Shown piece by piece: positions 63,284 through 64,000 of a DNA stretch of 64,000 nucleotides. The translations under genes were made by a program, and so were the position numbers. The stretch spans positions 2,378,695-2,442,694 of the forward strand of contig NZ_KV878783.1 in the NCBI RefSeq assembly GCF_001890765.1, given 5' to 3'. Source of the stretch: Spirulina major PCC 6313. Lineage in GTDB: Bacteria > Cyanobacteriota > Cyanobacteriia > Cyanobacteriales > Spirulinaceae. Numbering within the stretch: position 1 is the first letter of the stretch; each line of letters begins with the position of its first letter. The notes under the pieces are model-generated. The model was not told the origin of the DNA and searched no databases. It saw only the letters and a list, made by a program, of their open reading frames with translations.

Positions 63284-64000
63284 TTAGATCGATGCGGGGA
63301 TCAGTTCGATGGTTTTGCCTTCTTGGGCGAGGGTTGCGCCGGGAAACACCGCTTGGATTTGGGCCCCGATGTCATCGAGAAAATCATCGGTATGGAGGGG
63401 ATCATGGTGGAAGATAATCAATTGCTTGACCTGGGCGGCTTTGGCTACTTTCACCGCTTCTTGCCAGGTGGAATGGCCCCAGCCGACTTTGCTGCTCTTG
63501 GGATTGTGGTATTCCGCATCGGTGTAACAGGCATCGATGATCAGCACATCGGCATGATCGGCGAGGAAAAGCACGCTGGGATCGAGGCGATCGGGATAAT
63601 GTTCGGTGTCGGTGACATAGGCGACGCTGAGGCCTTCCCACATGACGCGATAGCCGATCGCTTCACCGGGATGGTTGAGGCGGGCATTAGCGATCGCCAC
63701 CTCCCCCAATTGAAACGTCTCGCCAATATCCAAATCATGGAAACACAATTCCGCCTGCATCACCTGGATCGGCACGGGGAAATTGGGATGGAGCATCTGA
63801 TCATGGTGGCGTTGCTTAATCGTCGCCCCATTGGGAGCCACCGCCCCATAGATATGAAACCGATTCCCCCCCACAAAAGCCGGGGTAAAGAACGGAAAGC
63901 CCTGAATATGATCCCAGTGGGTATGGGTGAAGAAAATATGAGCTTCTATGGGCATTTGACCCAGCATGGATTGTCCCAGCACCCGTAGCCCTGTGCCCCC
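63284..64000 (-). CDS. MBL-fold metallo-hydrolase (N-terminus outside window)
   Basis: The visible ~238 residues are a metallo-beta-lactamase-fold hydrolase. The frame is open to the window edge and its first visible residues read GTGLRVLGQS, which in relatives follows the ILDAGTG strand; so the gene starts outside. The metal motif THTHWDHIQGFPFF, the later NHPGEAIGYR, TDTEHYPDRLD and IIDACYTDAEY, and HHDP near the C-terminus are typical of the phosphodiesterase/CheC-like or RNase Z-like cyanobacterial group. Exact substrate unknown. Confidence 0.92.
   Translation of the reverse strand, partial: GGTGLRVLGQSMLGQMPIEAHIFFTHTHWDHIQGFPFFTPAFVGGNRFHIYGAVAPNGATIKQRHHDQMLHPNFPVPIQVMQAELCFHDLDIGETFQLGEVAIANARLNHPGEAIGYRVMWEGLSVAYVTDTEHYPDRLDPSVLFLADHADVLIIDACYTDAEYHNPKSSKVGWGHSTWQEAVKVAKAAQVKQLIIFHHDPLHTDDFLDDIGAQIQAVFPGATLAQEGKTIELIPASI

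Noticed and set aside
1-64000. Long open frames antisense to large genes (for example 944-1600 minus, 5872-6597 plus, 41550-41939 plus)
   Set aside because: They lie inside well-supported genes, have no recognisable domains, and reflect high G+C and repeated codon patterns on the other strand.

Overview
The window is cyanobacterial chromosome. HIP1 palindromes (GCGATCGC) are dense throughout. It carries phycobilisome and bilin genes (heme oxygenase ho1, allophycocyanin alpha-B apcD), a Ycf19/YggT gene and hormogonium-polysaccharide-type glycosyltransferases. Most genes have well-conserved cyanobacterial families; the genus cannot be fixed from the sequence alone.

Layout. 1-3.7 kb: the 3' part of an EAL phosphodiesterase, two sulfotransferases and ho1. 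3.7-11.7 kb: a palindromic repeat element and two tandem giant genes on the minus strand. Each encodes a signal peptide, a filamentous-hemagglutinin (two-partner secretion) N-terminus and a C-terminal CHAT caspase-like protease. 11.9-16.7 kb: a polysaccharide operon (GT39, HpsE-like GT2, GT2, GT4). 16.8-22.2 kb: small conserved proteins, an anti-sigma kinase, apcD, a uracil-5 rRNA methyltransferase, a membrane protein and a TPR protein. 22.2-29.9 kb: two giant sugar-transfer genes, one GT4-methyltransferase-methyltransferase-GT4 and one CgeB-like GT-TPR-GT41 (OGT-like). 29.8-32.9 kb: YggT, an SH3/peptidoglycan-binding protein, an M23 peptidase and a broken small secreted protein.

32.85-44.5 kb is an accessory/defence island, nearly all on the minus strand. 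It holds a GIY-YIG nuclease plus SF2 helicase pair, an IsrB (HNH-less IscB relative) element with a predicted omega RNA, a Doc toxin gene split by a 201-bp MITE, a large antitoxin-like regulator, a Uma2 nuclease and two toxin-antitoxin cassettes (UPF0175/DUF3368 and DUF2281/PIN). It ends with a 990-codon N6-adenine methyltransferase related to type IIG/IIL enzymes. Each of the two cassettes is bracketed by partial copies of the methyltransferase 3' end, and two of the three toxins are inactivated while their partners remain intact.

44.8-64 kb is ordinary core genome: an alanine/sodium symporter overlapping tRNA-Arg(TCT), a GTPase, a Zn/Cd-type P-ATPase with Fur/Zur-like sites, a GNAT protein, pirin, leuD plus an alpha/beta-hydrolase lacking its nucleophile, an isochorismatase-like hydrolase, a HisKA-EAL fusion beside a large REC-PAS-GAF hybrid kinase, queF, a TnpB relic with an omega-RNA-like 3' end, two conserved small proteins, and the start-less end of an MBL hydrolase cut by the window edge.

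The strongest leads are the methyltransferase-tail-bracketed toxin-antitoxin cassettes, the IsrB element set in front of the helicase/GIY-YIG operon, the duplicated secreted CHAT proteases, and the ATPase-less HisKA-EAL protein.
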